Positions 15,400-24,932 of a stretch of DNA of 64,000 nucleotides are shown here, piece after piece (the stretch's first letter is position 1; each line of letters begins with the position of its first letter). This DNA is from CBDAPX01 sp965198725 (GTDB taxonomy: Bacteria > Pseudomonadota > Alphaproteobacteria > Rhodobacterales > Rhodobacteraceae). The notes under the pieces are model-generated. The model was not told the origin of the DNA and searched no databases. It saw only the letters and a program-made list of their open reading frames with translations. Where the stretch lies: the NCBI GenBank assembly GCA_965198725.1, contig CBDAPX010000001.1, positions 1 to 64,000 on the forward strand, written 5' to 3'. Position numbers and translations under genes: made by a program.

Positions 15400-18192
15400 T
15401 TAGAAATGCATGGACCGGCCCGCGAGCGGGCGCTGCAGAGGCGGGGCGAATTTGGTCAGGTCGATGTTTTCCACCGCGATCTTGTATTCGTCCAGCGTCG
15501 GGGTCCGGCCGAGGATGGCGGACAGGACCACCACTGGGGTCGAGCCCAGAAGCGACTCGCCCTTTTTGGTCGCTGAGTCTGCAACAACACGGCCTTGGAA
15601 CAGACGCGTCGAGGTGGCCAGCACGGTGTCACCTTTCGCCGCCTTTTCTTGGTTGCCCATGCACAGGTTGCAGCCCGGGCGTTCGAGATAGAGAATATTC
15701 TCATATTCCGTGCGTGCCGTCTGCTTGGGCGCGGTATCGTCAAATTCAAAGCCACAGTATTTCTGCAAGATGGCCCAGTCGCCCTCTTCTTTCAGCTCAT
15801 CAATGATGTTGTAGGTTGGCGCTGCGACAACCAGAGGAGCCTTAAATTCGACCTTACCGTATTCCGCTTCGAGGTTGCGCAGCATTTGCGCGACGATCTT
15901 GATGTCGCCCTTGTGCACCATGCAAGATCCAACAAAGCCAAGATCCACTTTCTTTTCAGCAGCATAGAAGGAAATTGGACGGATTGTGTCATGCGTATAC
16001 CGCTTGGAGACGTCGATATTGTTGACGTCTGGGTCGGCAATCATGGGCTCGATGATTTCGTCAAGGTCCACCACGACTTCGGCAAAATACTTGGCGTTGT
16101 CATCCGGCATCAGCGCCGGCTTTTCACCGGACCGGATTTGCGCAATACGCGCATCCGCGATGTCGATGAGGCCTTGCAGCATCTGCGCGTCATTATCCAT
16201 GCCCTTTTCGATCATGATCTGAATACGGGCTTTGGCGATCTCGAGCGAACCGATCAGTGTTTCGTCGTCCGAAATACAGATCGACGCCTTGGCCTTCATC
16301 TCGGCTGTCCAGTCGGTAAAGGTGAAGGCCTGGTCCGCCAGCAGCGTACCGATATGGACCTCGATAATCCGCCCTTGGAACACGTTGTCCCCATGTTGCG
16401 CGAGCATTTGCGCCTGGGTCGCGTGGACCACGTCACGGAAATCCATATGCGGGGCCATTTCACCTTTGAAGGTGACCTTGACGGATTCCGGAATGGGCAT
16501 GGTCGCTTCGCCTGTCGCAAGGGCCAGCGCCACCGTGCCAGAGTCCGCACCAAAGGCGACGCCCTTGGACATGCGGGTATGGCTGTCGCCGCCGATGATA
16601 ATCGCCCAGTCATCCACGGTGATGTCGTTCAGCACCTTGTGGATCACGTCCGTCATCGAATGGTAGACGCCCTTGGGGTCCCGCGCGGTGATCAGGCCGA
16701 ACTTGTGCATGAAGGCCATCAGGCGTGGCGTGTTGGCCTGCGCCTTGGCATCCCAGACCGATGCGGTATGACAGCCGGATTGGTACGCGCCGTCCACTGA
16801 CGGAGACAAAATGGTGGCCGCCATCGATTCCAGCTCTTGGCTGGTCATCAGCCCGGTGGTGTCCTGGCTGCCGACAATGTTCACTTTGACCCGAACGTCT
16901 GACCCCGCATGCAGGATTTTGCCCGGGGTGCTGCCGCGCACATTGGCGTTGAAGATCTTTTCAACCGCTGTCAGGCCCTGATCGTCATGGCTGATCTCTT
17001 TGGACGGTGCGAAGGCGGATTGAAGCTCAACCCCGAGCGTCTCACAGGCGAACGTCTGGAGCTTCTTGCCAAAGACGATGGCATAGGACCCACCAGCGCG
17101 CATGAATTCCATCTTTTGCGGCGTGAACGAGCCGGCCATATCCACCAGCTCTTCCGAGCCGTCTTCGTTATAGAGTTTCTTTTTCTTGGTGTTGATCTTC
17201 AGAACCGTACCGGTTTCGACCGAGTATTTCTGTTCAAGGATGGCATTGCCGTCATTGTTGAGGATCGACTTGCCGTCCTCGCCCATTTTCTTGACCCAGT
17301 TCTTGAGGTCGACACCGATACCGCCGGTGACGCCAACGGTGGTCAGAAAGATGGGCGAGATGCCGTTGGTGCCTGCAACAACCGGGGCGATGTTGACAAA
17401 GGGCACGTATGGGCTGGCTTGTTTGCCGGTCCACAAGGCCACGTTGTTCACGCCCGACATCCGGGAAGACCCGACACCCATCGTGCCTTTTTCAGCAATC
17501 AGCATCACTCGCTTGCCGGGATGCTGCAGCTTTAGAGCCTCAATTTCTTTCTGCGCGGCCTCGGAAATCATGCAATTGCCATGCAATTCGCGGTCAGAGC
17601 GCGAATGGGCCTGGTTACTGGGCGACAGCAAATCGGTCGAAATATCGCCTTCGGCAGCGATATAGGTGACGACCTCGATCTCTTCGTCGATGTCGGGCAG
17701 CTTGGTGAAAAATTCCGCCTTGGCATAGCTGTCCAAGATATCAGCCGCGACCGCGTTGCCAGCATCATAAGCCGCCTTCAGACGGTCGGTGTCCGCCTCG
17801 TAAAGGAAGACTTGGGTTTTCAGAACCTCGGCGGCACTGGCCGCAATCCCGGCATCGTCAGCCAAAGCGAGATCCAGCAAAACTTCAACCGATGGGCCGC
17901 CTTTCATGTGCGACAACAGCTCGAATGCGAGCTCGGGCGAGATTTCGTCGACGGTTGCCTCACCAAAGATAATTTCCTTCAGGAACTTGGCCTTTTCGCC
18001 AGCCGCGCTCGTTGTGCCGGGCAACGTGTTATAGATGAAATAAGACAGGCAATCCTCGCGTTGTGCGTTCGCGCTGTCTTTGATGATCTCAACAATTTCG
18101 CGGGTCAGAGCGGCGTCATCAATGGGCTTGGGGCTCAAACCCTGCTCTTTGCGGGTTTCGATTTCGGCGAGGTACTCTGAATAAAGGCTCAT
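15400..18192 (-). CDS. acnB: Aconitate hydratase B (bifunctional, 2-methylisocitrate dehydratase)
   Basis: A 930-residue enzyme that interconverts citrate and isocitrate in the TCA cycle. I chose ATG 18192 (MSLYSEYLAE); an upstream extension to 18297 has no family support. The order is the N-terminal HEAT-like domain, swivel domain and catalytic domains typical of AcnB. The [4Fe-4S] ligands are Cys about 757 (VGSCMVHKG) and the pair at about 841 and 844 (PGCNLCMGNQ). The conserved SGCHTASVW and GGDSHTRMSKG motifs are also present. It is monocistronic between its own terminator and the ptsP end. The promoter region has an inverted repeat, described separately. Confidence 0.97.
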   Translation of the reverse strand: MSLYSEYLAEIETRKEQGLSPKPIDDAALTREIVEIIKDSANAQREDCLSYFIYNTLPGTTSAAGEKAKFLKEIIFGEATVDEISPELAFELLSHMKGGPSVEVLLDLALADDAGIAASAAEVLKTQVFLYEADTDRLKAAYDAGNAVAADILDSYAKAEFFTKLPDIDEEIEVVTYIAAEGDISTDLLSPSNQAHSRSDRELHGNCMISEAAQKEIEALKLQHPGKRVMLIAEKGTMGVGSSRMSGVNNVALWTGKQASPYVPFVNIAPVVAGTNGISPIFLTTVGVTGGIGVDLKNWVKKMGEDGKSILNNDGNAILEQKYSVETGTVLKINTKKKKLYNEDGSEELVDMAGSFTPQKMEFMRAGGSYAIVFGKKLQTFACETLGVELQSAFAPSKEISHDDQGLTAVEKIFNANVRGSTPGKILHAGSDVRVKVNIVGSQDTTGLMTSQELESMAATILSPSVDGAYQSGCHTASVWDAKAQANTPRLMAFMHKFGLITARDPKGVYHSMTDVIHKVLNDITVDDWAIIIGGDSHTRMSKGVAFGADSGTVALALATGEATMPIPESVKVTFKGEMAPHMDFRDVVHATQAQMLAQHGDNVFQGRIIEVHIGTLLADQAFTFTDWTAEMKAKASICISDDETLIGSLEIAKARIQIMIEKGMDNDAQMLQGLIDIADARIAQIRSGEKPALMPDDNAKYFAEVVVDLDEIIEPMIADPDVNNIDVSKRYTHDTIRPISFYAAEKKVDLGFVGSCMVHKGDIKIVAQMLRNLEAEYGKVEFKAPLVVAAPTYNIIDELKEEGDWAILQKYCGFEFDDTAPKQTARTEYENILYLERPGCNLCMGNQEKAAKGDTVLATSTRLFQGRVVADSATKKGESLLGSTPVVVLSAILGRTPTLDEYKIAVENIDLTKFAPPLQRPLAGRSMHF

Positions 18193-18250
18193 GGCATTTT
18201 CCGCTGATTGAGAACGTGAAACGAACCCGGCAAAAATGACCGGATTCCCA

Positions 18251-18272
18251 TTTGTATGCAGTCGTATACAAA
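18251..18272. promoter_or_regulatory. Inverted repeat (candidate operator) upstream of acnB
   Basis: TTTGTAT and ATACAAA flank an eight-base spacer, 59 bases before the acnB start. The right half contains TCGTATACAA, which resembles operators of GntR/FCD-family regulators. It could control acnB. No bound protein is known from this sequence. Confidence 0.45.
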
Positions 18273-18325
18273 CTCGCATTAAACTGCAAGATGCCACACC
18301 GCGGCATTTTGGTTCAAACGCTTGG

Positions 18326-20572
18326 TCAGTTGAGCGCGCGCAGGTATTCCATTAAGGCCGGGCGCACCGACATTTCCCCGCGATGACGTGCATCCGCAAT
18401 GATTTTGCGCACCTCACCAAGGTCACTGCGCATCAGCAAGCTTTTGACCGGGCCGATAGAGGCTGGGCGCATCGACAGCGTGCGCATCCCAATCGCGGCA
18501 AAGCACAAAGCTTCTATCGGGCGGCCCGCGTCCTCTCCGCAAAAACTCAGCGGCGTGTTCGAGATTGCACAGCGTTCCACAATCCGTTCGATCAAACCCA
18601 AGAAGCTGACATTCAGCGTGTCATAGCGGCGGCGCACCCGCTCGTTTTCACGGTCAGCAGCAAAGAAGAACTGTTTGAGATCATTGCCACCAATGGACAC
18701 GAACCCGACCTCGTCGAAGAACTTTTGCGGCGAAAAGGCCAAGCTGGGCGTTTCCAGCATGGCACCGACTTCCAGCTTTTCGGGCAGGACATGACCCAGC
18801 CGTTCCTCACGCGCGATGGCCTTGTCGATCTCGGCCCGCGCCGCGCGGTATTCTTCGAATTGAGCGATAAACGGGAACATAAAGGTCAAAGGCCGCCCAT
18901 GCGCGCCACGGATCAAGGCCTGCAACTGCATCCGTAACACACCCGGCTTATCAAGCCCAACGCGGATCGCGCGCCAGCCCAAGGCCGGGTTGGGTTCGTC
19001 AGTTGCTTTCATATAGGGCAGAACCTTATCCGACCCGATATCTAGCGTGCGAAATACAACCCGTTTGCCACCCGCTGAATCCAGCACCTTGGAATAAAGT
19101 TCGGCCAGTTCGGTGCGTTGCGGCATCTGGTTGCGAATGAGAAATTGCAGCTCTGTCCGAAAGAGGCCCACGCCTTCTGCGCCCGATCCGTCCAAAGATG
19201 GCAGGTCCGCCATCAAACCGGCATTCATATGCAACCCGATCCGATGACCATCTTTGGTCACCGCTGGCTGGTGCCGGATCGAGGCATAGCGCTGCTGCGC
19301 TTGCGCCTGCATCGCAACCTTGTCCCGGAACGACTTCGCCACGGTTTCATCGGGGCGCAAATGCACTTGCGCATTGTCGCCATCGACAAGGATCGCATCC
19401 CCGTTCAGCGCCTCTGTCGTGATCCGTTCGGTATGAACCACCAACGGGATGGCCAAGGCCCGCGCGACAATGGCTGCGTGACTGCCGACAGACCCTTGTT
19501 CCAGAACGATGCCTTTCAGGCTGCGCCCGTATTCCAGCAGTTCTGCGGGCCCAATATTGCGGGCAATGAGGATCGGGTCAGCGGGCATATCTGCACCCGT
19601 GTCCCGTCCCTGCCCCGTCAGAATGCGTAACAGCCGGTTTGACAAATCGTCCAAATCCGCAAGGCGTTCGCGCAGATAAGGATCGGTGACCTGCTGCATC
19701 CGGGCGCGGGCCAGAGACTGTTCTTTTTCGACCGCGGCTTCGGCGGAAAGGCCCTGGTCGATGTCCTCTTCCATGCGCCGCATCCACCCCTTGGAATTGG
19801 CAAACATGCGGTAAGCTTCCAGAACCTGCAGCTGTTCTTTGTCGCCGTTCTGGTTCATCTCCAGCATCTTGTCGACGCCCACACGCAACTGTTCGACGGC
19901 ATCCATCAAACGTTCCATTTCCCGGGCGGGATCATCCGCCACCGGATTGGCAACGACAACGCGCGGTTCGTGCAGCCACACATGCCCTTCGGCGGCGCCT
20001 TCTTGCGCCGTGGTGCCAAGAATGGTGACCGATTGTTGGTGCCGCGCCGACAATGCCGCACCTTCACCCACGAAAGCGCCAAGTTCCGTCATTTCGGCCA
20101 GAACCATGGCGACAACTTCCAACGCATAGACTTCATCCGACGAAAACTTGCGCGCATCGCGGGACTGAACCACCAAAACGCCCAGCATTTCGCCCAGCCG
20201 TTGCACCGGGACACCCAGGAACGAGGAAAACACCTCTTCCCCTGTCTCTGGCATATATCTAAACCCGCGCGCGGACGGGGCGTCTGGCGTATTCACGATC
20301 TTGGCGGAACGGGCGACACGACCCACCAAACCTTCGCCCAGCTTCATCCGTGTCTGGTGGACCGCTTCCGGCTTTAAGCCTTCGGTCGCACAAAGCTCCA
20401 GCGTTTCTTCATCGCGGAAGAGATAGATGGAACACACTTCGCTGCCCATACTGTCAGCGATCAGATGGGTGATCAGGTCCAGCCGCGCCTGTCCGGCAAG
20501 CTCGCTTGCCATGGCATCGCGCAACCGCCCAAGCAGTTTGCGGCTTTCCGTTTCTTTGCGTGCGCCGACCAT
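18326..20572 (-). CDS. ptsP: Phosphoenolpyruvate-protein phosphotransferase PtsP (EI-Ntr)
   Basis: A 748-residue first enzyme of the nitrogen-related PTS. It takes phosphate from PEP and passes it to NPr. A GAF domain occupies about residues 15-170. A PEP-utilising N-terminal region follows, the phosphorylated His is about residue 365 (GSVGSHAAIVARAL), and the TIM-barrel PEP-binding domain contains EGVGLFRTELQFL and LSFCGEDAGRP near the end. It lies 46 bases downstream of lysC on the same strand, so the two are probably cotranscribed. The start at ATG 20572 follows an ACAGG stretch and gives the usual family length. Confidence 0.95.
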   Translation of the reverse strand: MVGARKETESRKLLGRLRDAMASELAGQARLDLITHLIADSMGSEVCSIYLFRDEETLELCATEGLKPEAVHQTRMKLGEGLVGRVARSAKIVNTPDAPSARGFRYMPETGEEVFSSFLGVPVQRLGEMLGVLVVQSRDARKFSSDEVYALEVVAMVLAEMTELGAFVGEGAALSARHQQSVTILGTTAQEGAAEGHVWLHEPRVVVANPVADDPAREMERLMDAVEQLRVGVDKMLEMNQNGDKEQLQVLEAYRMFANSKGWMRRMEEDIDQGLSAEAAVEKEQSLARARMQQVTDPYLRERLADLDDLSNRLLRILTGQGRDTGADMPADPILIARNIGPAELLEYGRSLKGIVLEQGSVGSHAAIVARALAIPLVVHTERITTEALNGDAILVDGDNAQVHLRPDETVAKSFRDKVAMQAQAQQRYASIRHQPAVTKDGHRIGLHMNAGLMADLPSLDGSGAEGVGLFRTELQFLIRNQMPQRTELAELYSKVLDSAGGKRVVFRTLDIGSDKVLPYMKATDEPNPALGWRAIRVGLDKPGVLRMQLQALIRGAHGRPLTFMFPFIAQFEEYRAARAEIDKAIAREERLGHVLPEKLEVGAMLETPSLAFSPQKFFDEVGFVSIGGNDLKQFFFAADRENERVRRRYDTLNVSFLGLIERIVERCAISNTPLSFCGEDAGRPIEALCFAAIGMRTLSMRPASIGPVKSLLMRSDLGEVRKIIADARHRGEMSVRPALMEYLRALN

Positions 20573-20618
20573 CCTGTCAGTGTCCAGCCCTTGGCCTTGG
20601 CCCGGGCCAGTTCATGAC

Positions 20619-21857
20619 TCAGGCGGTTTTTTCCAATTCGAACGCATCATGCAGGGCTTGCACGGCAAGTTCCATGTATTTCCGATCGATCAGAACGGAA
20701 ATCTTGATCTCGGATGTGGTGATGACCTTGATGTTGATGCCTTCATCGGACAGCACCTTAAACATCTTCGCGGCCACACCGGACTGGCTGCGCATGCCGA
20801 TCCCGACCACGGAAACCTTACAGACAGCCTCGTCCGCGACGAGTTCTGCGAAGTTCAGGACACCCTTTTCCTTGGTTTCTGCCAGCGTTCTTTCGGCGCG
20901 CATAACCTGATCGGTTGGGCAAGAGAATGTCATATCCGTCCGCCCATCTTCCGAGATGTTCTGGACGATCATGTCAACATTCACGCCGCCCTCGCTCAGC
21001 GCGGAAAAGATCGTTGCGGCAATCCCCGGACGGTCCGCAACGGACAAAAGGGTCAGTTTGGCCTCGTCCCGAGAGTAGGCAACGCCGTTCACAACATTGG
21101 ATTCCATGATTTCCTCCTCGTCGCAGACCAGAGTACCGGCCTCGTCGGATTGTTCTTCGAAACTGCTAAGTACACGCAGTTTAACCTTGTATCGCATCGC
21201 CAGTTCGACCGAGCGGGTTTGCAAAACCTTCGCGCCCAGCGACGCCAGTTCGAGCATTTCTTCAAAGGCGATTTTGTCGAGCTTGCGAGCCCGGTCACAG
21301 ATGCGCGGATCGGTGGTGTAGACACCGTCGACATCCGTGTAAATGTCACAGCGTTCGGCGCCGAATGCCGCGGCAAAGGCAACAGCTGTGGTGTCCGACC
21401 CCCCGCGACCCAGCGTTGTAATCCGCCCTTCCGGGCTGATCCCCTGAAACCCGGCAACGACCGCAACGCGCATGCCTTCGCCGAATTTCTGGTTAATGTT
21501 GTCGGTCGGGATCTCTTCGATCCGGGCAGAGGCATGAGCGTTCGTCGTCAAAAGCGGCACCTGCCAGCCTTGCCAACTGCGCGCAGGCACATCCATTTCC
21601 TGCAAGGTCAGCGCCATCAGACCGGCGGTCACGTTCTCACCGGAACTGACAACGGCGTCATATTCGCGCGCATCGAATAGCGGCGACGTCTCATTGACCC
21701 AACCGACCAGTTCATTGGTCTTGCCCGACATTGCGCTGACGATGACGATCACGTCATATCCCTTGGCCACTTCGACGCCCACACGTTTCGCCGCGCGGCG
21801 AATACGGTCGAGGTTGGCGACGGATGTCCCGCCGAATTTCATCACCAAGAGGGGCAT
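20619..21857 (-). CDS. lysC: Aspartate kinase
   Basis: A 412-residue enzyme phosphorylating aspartate, the first step to lysine, threonine and methionine. The N-terminal kinase domain begins VMKFGGTSVAN, with TTLGRGGSDTTAVA and the aspartate site typical of the family. Two ACT domains at the C-terminus (about 265-410) give feedback control; the region contains ISEDGRTDMTF and VVGIGMRSQSGVA. The pathway is also represented here by thrC at 36.5 kb. The length and motifs are complete. Confidence 0.97.
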   Translation of the reverse strand: MPLLVMKFGGTSVANLDRIRRAAKRVGVEVAKGYDVIVIVSAMSGKTNELVGWVNETSPLFDAREYDAVVSSGENVTAGLMALTLQEMDVPARSWQGWQVPLLTTNAHASARIEEIPTDNINQKFGEGMRVAVVAGFQGISPEGRITTLGRGGSDTTAVAFAAAFGAERCDIYTDVDGVYTTDPRICDRARKLDKIAFEEMLELASLGAKVLQTRSVELAMRYKVKLRVLSSFEEQSDEAGTLVCDEEEIMESNVVNGVAYSRDEAKLTLLSVADRPGIAATIFSALSEGGVNVDMIVQNISEDGRTDMTFSCPTDQVMRAERTLAETKEKGVLNFAELVADEAVCKVSVVGIGMRSQSGVAAKMFKVLSDEGINIKVITTSEIKISVLIDRKYMELAVQALHDAFELEKTA

Positions 21858-22010
21858 GGTCAGCGCCTTTTCTCTCTATATTCTTGAGTTCCACGCCTCT
21901 TATGCGAGGGTTCAGGCAAGGGCAAGTCGAACCGGCGCTTCCGCTTTACATCACAGGCCCGGAATGACAGCATCCGGCAAAAGACCACGGATCATGTCAG
22001 GGGATCACCC

Positions 22011-22367
22011 ATGCGTATTGCTGCATTGGCCATTTGCGCCGCGATTGTTTCGCCTAGCGCGATTTTGGCACAAACTGTCGATGGCACCGACGGGACAAAC
22101 GAACTGGGCAAACTGTCCTGTGCGGCCTTGGCGTCACAGCCTGCGGCGGACTGCCCCTATGAGTACCTGCGCAAAGATGATGGCACGGCAACGTTGCGTG
22201 TTTTGCTGCCCGGCGGTTCGGTCCGCTATATCTATTTTGAAGACGGTCAGCCCACCAGCACGGACAGCACCGAACGGATGCAGGCCGAACCGTTTGGTCA
22301 GGGTACGCTGATTTACATTGGCGATGCAGAGCGGTTCGAAGTGCCCGCCAGCATCACGGGGTCTTAA
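22011..22367 (+). CDS. Small exported protein of unknown function
   Basis: A 118-residue protein from ATG 22011 with GGGGAT upstream. A signal peptide is clear (MRIAALAICAAIVSPSAILA, cleavage after AxA-like LAQ). The mature part has two Cys (KLSCAALASQPAADC) that may form a disulfide, then a beta-rich domain (RVLLPGGSVRYIYFEDGQP). It is likely periplasmic. It resembles small uncharacterised proteins of roseobacters; no function is known to me. It is divergent from lysC and converges on the SDR gene. Confidence 0.75.
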   Translation: MRIAALAICAAIVSPSAILAQTVDGTDGTNELGKLSCAALASQPAADCPYEYLRKDDGTATLRVLLPGGSVRYIYFEDGQPTSTDSTERMQAEPFGQGTLIYIGDAERFEVPASITGS

Positions 22368-22373
22368 ACCACC

Positions 22374-23018
22374 TCAATAGGCGTGCGGGCGACCGTCCCA
22401 GGTTTCGAAACAGCCTGTCGTCTGCATCGACAAGGCCGCAAACCGTGCAATCAAGCCGTCCCTGGCTTCATCAACGGAAATGTCGGCCGAACCGCCGCCC
22501 ATATCGGTGCGCACCCATCCCGGATGGTAAATCCCAACCGCGATCCCTTCGGATTTCAGGTCGCTGGCCAGATTGCGGCCCAGGTTCAAAACCGCGGCTT
22601 TGGATGCGCGATAAATGTAGCTGCCGCCGGGCGCCCTTGTGTGAGAGGCCATTTGGGACGAAATGATCGCAATCTTGCCCGCCCCGGCCAGACGCAGATT
22701 GGGCAACAAGTGCTGAACCGTCAAAAACACGCCTGTCACATTGGCGGCAAAAGCGTCGGCCCACATGTCCGCCGGATAACCGTCGTTCAAGGCCTGACCA
22801 CGGTCGAGGAACACACCGGCATTACAAATCAGCAGATCGATCGGTTGCCCGCTTAGCTGCTGGGCCAATTCTGCATGATCCTTGGTCTGTGTCACATCCA
22901 GCTTGGTGCCGGTTGAGCCGTCTCTGGATGTCGCAATCACATCCGCACCAGACGCGCTGTAGGATTGGCTGAGAGCTTCGCCAATGCCCCTGTTTCCACC
23001 GGTAATCAGGACACGCAT
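22374..23018 (-). CDS. Short-chain dehydrogenase/reductase (SDR)
   Basis: A 214-residue single-domain SDR. The cofactor-binding motif is TGGNRGIG at residues 6-13, NAG is at ICNAGV, and the catalytic Tyr-Lys lies in YRASK with a Ser upstream (IISSQMAS). PGWVRTDMGG is the usual post-catalytic motif. The substrate cannot be read from sequence. It lies four bases downstream of the DUF1178 gene on the same strand, so the two are probably in one operon. Confidence 0.88.
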   Translation of the reverse strand: MRVLITGGNRGIGEALSQSYSASGADVIATSRDGSTGTKLDVTQTKDHAELAQQLSGQPIDLLICNAGVFLDRGQALNDGYPADMWADAFAANVTGVFLTVQHLLPNLRLAGAGKIAIISSQMASHTRAPGGSYIYRASKAAVLNLGRNLASDLKSEGIAVGIYHPGWVRTDMGGGSADISVDEARDGLIARFAALSMQTTGCFETWDGRPHAY

Positions 23019-23022
23019 CAGA

Positions 23023-23454
23023 TCAATTTGTCTTTCTGCCGGGCATGAACGGCAAAGGCATCACCGGCACACCATCCTCGATCAAGGCCTTCGCCTCATC
23101 GGGTTTCGCTTCGCCGTATATAGCCCGCTCTGGCACATCGCCATCATGCATGGCCCGCGCCTCTGTCGCAAAATTCATACCGACGTAGTTAGAGTTTTCT
23201 TCGACATGCTTACGCATCTCAGACAACGCCTTTTGCGCTTCGGTCTCTGGCTGCGACAGCGATGGTGCCGGATCCGGCTTGCCCTTTTTCGACGGCGCAA
23301 CCTGCGGTGTCATCATCGCCTTTTCGACATCCGTAGACCCGCATTCGGAACATGCAACCAAGCCTCTCGACTGAAGCTTGTCAAAAGCTTCTGCCGACTG
23401 AAACCAGCTGTCGAACTTGTGCGCATTTGCGCATTTCAGGGTGTAACGGATCAT
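23023..23454 (-). CDS. DUF1178 family zinc-ribbon-like protein
   Basis: A 143-residue protein; ATG 23454 (MIRYTLKCANAHKFDSWF) is the family start, and the frame is open a little further up. The N-terminal ribbon has Cys-His ligands (CANAHKFD, then ACSECGSTDV), the middle is low-complexity and basic, and the C-terminus reads GEAKPDEAKALIEDGVPV. This is the DUF1178 pattern, common in Rhodobacterales. The function is unknown; a zinc-binding or RNA-binding role is only a guess. Confidence 0.9.
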   Translation of the reverse strand: MIRYTLKCANAHKFDSWFQSAEAFDKLQSRGLVACSECGSTDVEKAMMTPQVAPSKKGKPDPAPSLSQPETEAQKALSEMRKHVEENSNYVGMNFATEARAMHDGDVPERAIYGEAKPDEAKALIEDGVPVMPLPFMPGRKTN

Positions 23455-23519
23455 CGGACGTTTAAACTGTTGCGGTGAAACAGTAGATATCCATGCCAAA
23501 TCTCAGGTCAAGATGCACG

Positions 23520-23987
23520 TCAGCCGGTGGGCCGACGCGGATCGAATGCCCGCAAGATCTGTGCAAGTTCCGGCTCTGCCACTTTTGTTGCCGCTTTCTT
23601 GGGCGTGAACCATTTCCGCTTTCGTTCGGTGCGTTCCGGGAAGCGCCTTGCCAGCGATTTGACCTTCACCGGATAGACCATGACCATACAGGGCAGATCA
23701 TCGCCCTTTTCCATGATCTTGAGGTAAGAGTACATGCCGATACAGGTGTTTTGCCCCTTCCCGACAACACCCGCTTCTTCCCACGCTTCCAGTTGCGCGG
23801 TCTGAAGTGGTGATTTTTTGGCCATCGGCCAACCCTTTGGAATGATCCAACGTTTGGTCGTCCGGGATGTGATCAACAGAACTTGGGGAAGATTGCCATC
23901 CATACGATAACACAACGCGGCATATTGCGTTCTAAGGTTGTCCGACCTGTCAACATCGCCTGAGTTTTCAAACTGTTTTACGAACAT
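23520..23987 (-). CDS. NUDIX hydrolase
   Basis: A 155-residue protein. The Nudix box region reads GWPMAKKSPLQTAQLEAWEEAGV, with the EEAG core intact, though the Arg of the canonical REUxEE is Leu and the first Glu position is not acidic. Short alphaproteobacterial Nudix proteins with KRWIIPKGWP look like this and are thought to hydrolyse inositol- or nucleoside-linked diphosphates. The substrate is not determined. It is transcribed toward the DUF1178 gene, 65 bases away. Confidence 0.82.
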   Translation of the reverse strand: MFVKQFENSGDVDRSDNLRTQYAALCYRMDGNLPQVLLITSRTTKRWIIPKGWPMAKKSPLQTAQLEAWEEAGVVGKGQNTCIGMYSYLKIMEKGDDLPCMVMVYPVKVKSLARRFPERTERKRKWFTPKKAATKVAEPELAQILRAFDPRRPTG

Positions 23988-24144
23988 GTCGTCGCGCTCA
24001 ACTTCCTGGGGGTTATCTTATCAAACCATCCGGCGGATGACACGTGCTAAATCGAAATACACCCATATGTTGTGGTTAACTTCTTCAGTTCCTGTGCCGC
24101 GCACACCAAACCTAGTTTGTCAGGGAAAGACGATGTCCGTCGTT

Positions 24145-24891
24145 CTACTGCATTCTTTTGCGCAAACGAGCCACAAGTTCGGGCCCCGGAACATCGGAAT
24201 TCAGCGCAAGTCGGCGGAGGCCAAATTGCACATGTGCCATCTGGCTATAGTACCGCGCATAGACGAAATTTGTTGTCGCGCCGGCCATTGCGCCCAGAAC
24301 CGGTACGGTCTGCGCGGCCAGTTTCTGGCCAAGAACGACAGACAGCCGTGGCGCGACGGTTCTGATCATGCCGTGCAGCATCGGGCCGGTGATGGTCAGA
24401 CGCGCCGAGACAAAGGCCAGATCAGCCCCGTCATCATGTTTCATTGGCCCCGCGGTCGCAAAGACCCGAACGGAATCAAACTTGGTGCTGTCCGCTTCCG
24501 GGTCAAAACCATAGGCCGCCGCGGTGCCTTGGATCGCGCGAAACAGCAACGTTGTGGTCATCGGCAATTCAACCAACGCGCTGGACATACCGCCAACACC
24601 ACCTGCGGCCCCCATGGCCGTGGTTACGGCGGTATTGACCCAATCTGACTGATCCGGCACGGCCCGACGCGATTGTTGCGCCGCCGCGACGGACAGGTGC
24701 AGCGCCTGTTCGGTGGCGCCGTTTAAGCCGGCGCGCACCGGATCAGGCAATCGGTCCAAAAGGCCATCTGCCTTGCCACCGACCGCGTTCAGGATTTTGA
24801 CCGCACCTTGACCAGCCGCACGGTAACGTGCGGCGAGCTGGTCCAGCTCGCTTTCCACGTTCAAAGGTGTCGGTATCACGATATCGCTCAT
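24145..24891 (-). CDS. EcsC family protein
   Basis: A 248-residue protein related to EcsC of the Bacillus ecs locus. Gly/Ala-rich helical segments (AVTTAMGAAGGVGGMSSALVE and PVLGAMAGATTNFVYARYY) are the typical features. The family is of unknown function and often membrane-associated. The C-terminus is basic. It is 41 bases from the acetyltransferase gene on the same strand. Confidence 0.8.
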   Translation of the reverse strand: MSDIVIPTPLNVESELDQLAARYRAAGQGAVKILNAVGGKADGLLDRLPDPVRAGLNGATEQALHLSVAAAQQSRRAVPDQSDWVNTAVTTAMGAAGGVGGMSSALVELPMTTTLLFRAIQGTAAAYGFDPEADSTKFDSVRVFATAGPMKHDDGADLAFVSARLTITGPMLHGMIRTVAPRLSVVLGQKLAAQTVPVLGAMAGATTNFVYARYYSQMAHVQFGLRRLALNSDVPGPELVARLRKRMQ

Positions 24892-24932
24892 GTCGCCTCC
24901 TGATCAAAAGATCGGAGGGCGGCGCGACAATT

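Noticed and set aside
15595..16800. Long plus-strand frame over acnB
   Set aside because: It is the antisense shadow of a certain enzyme gene. The same applies to the long antisense frames over the tip protein (3418-4767), lysC (20427-21680) and the cta genes (38252-39544, 40479-41990).
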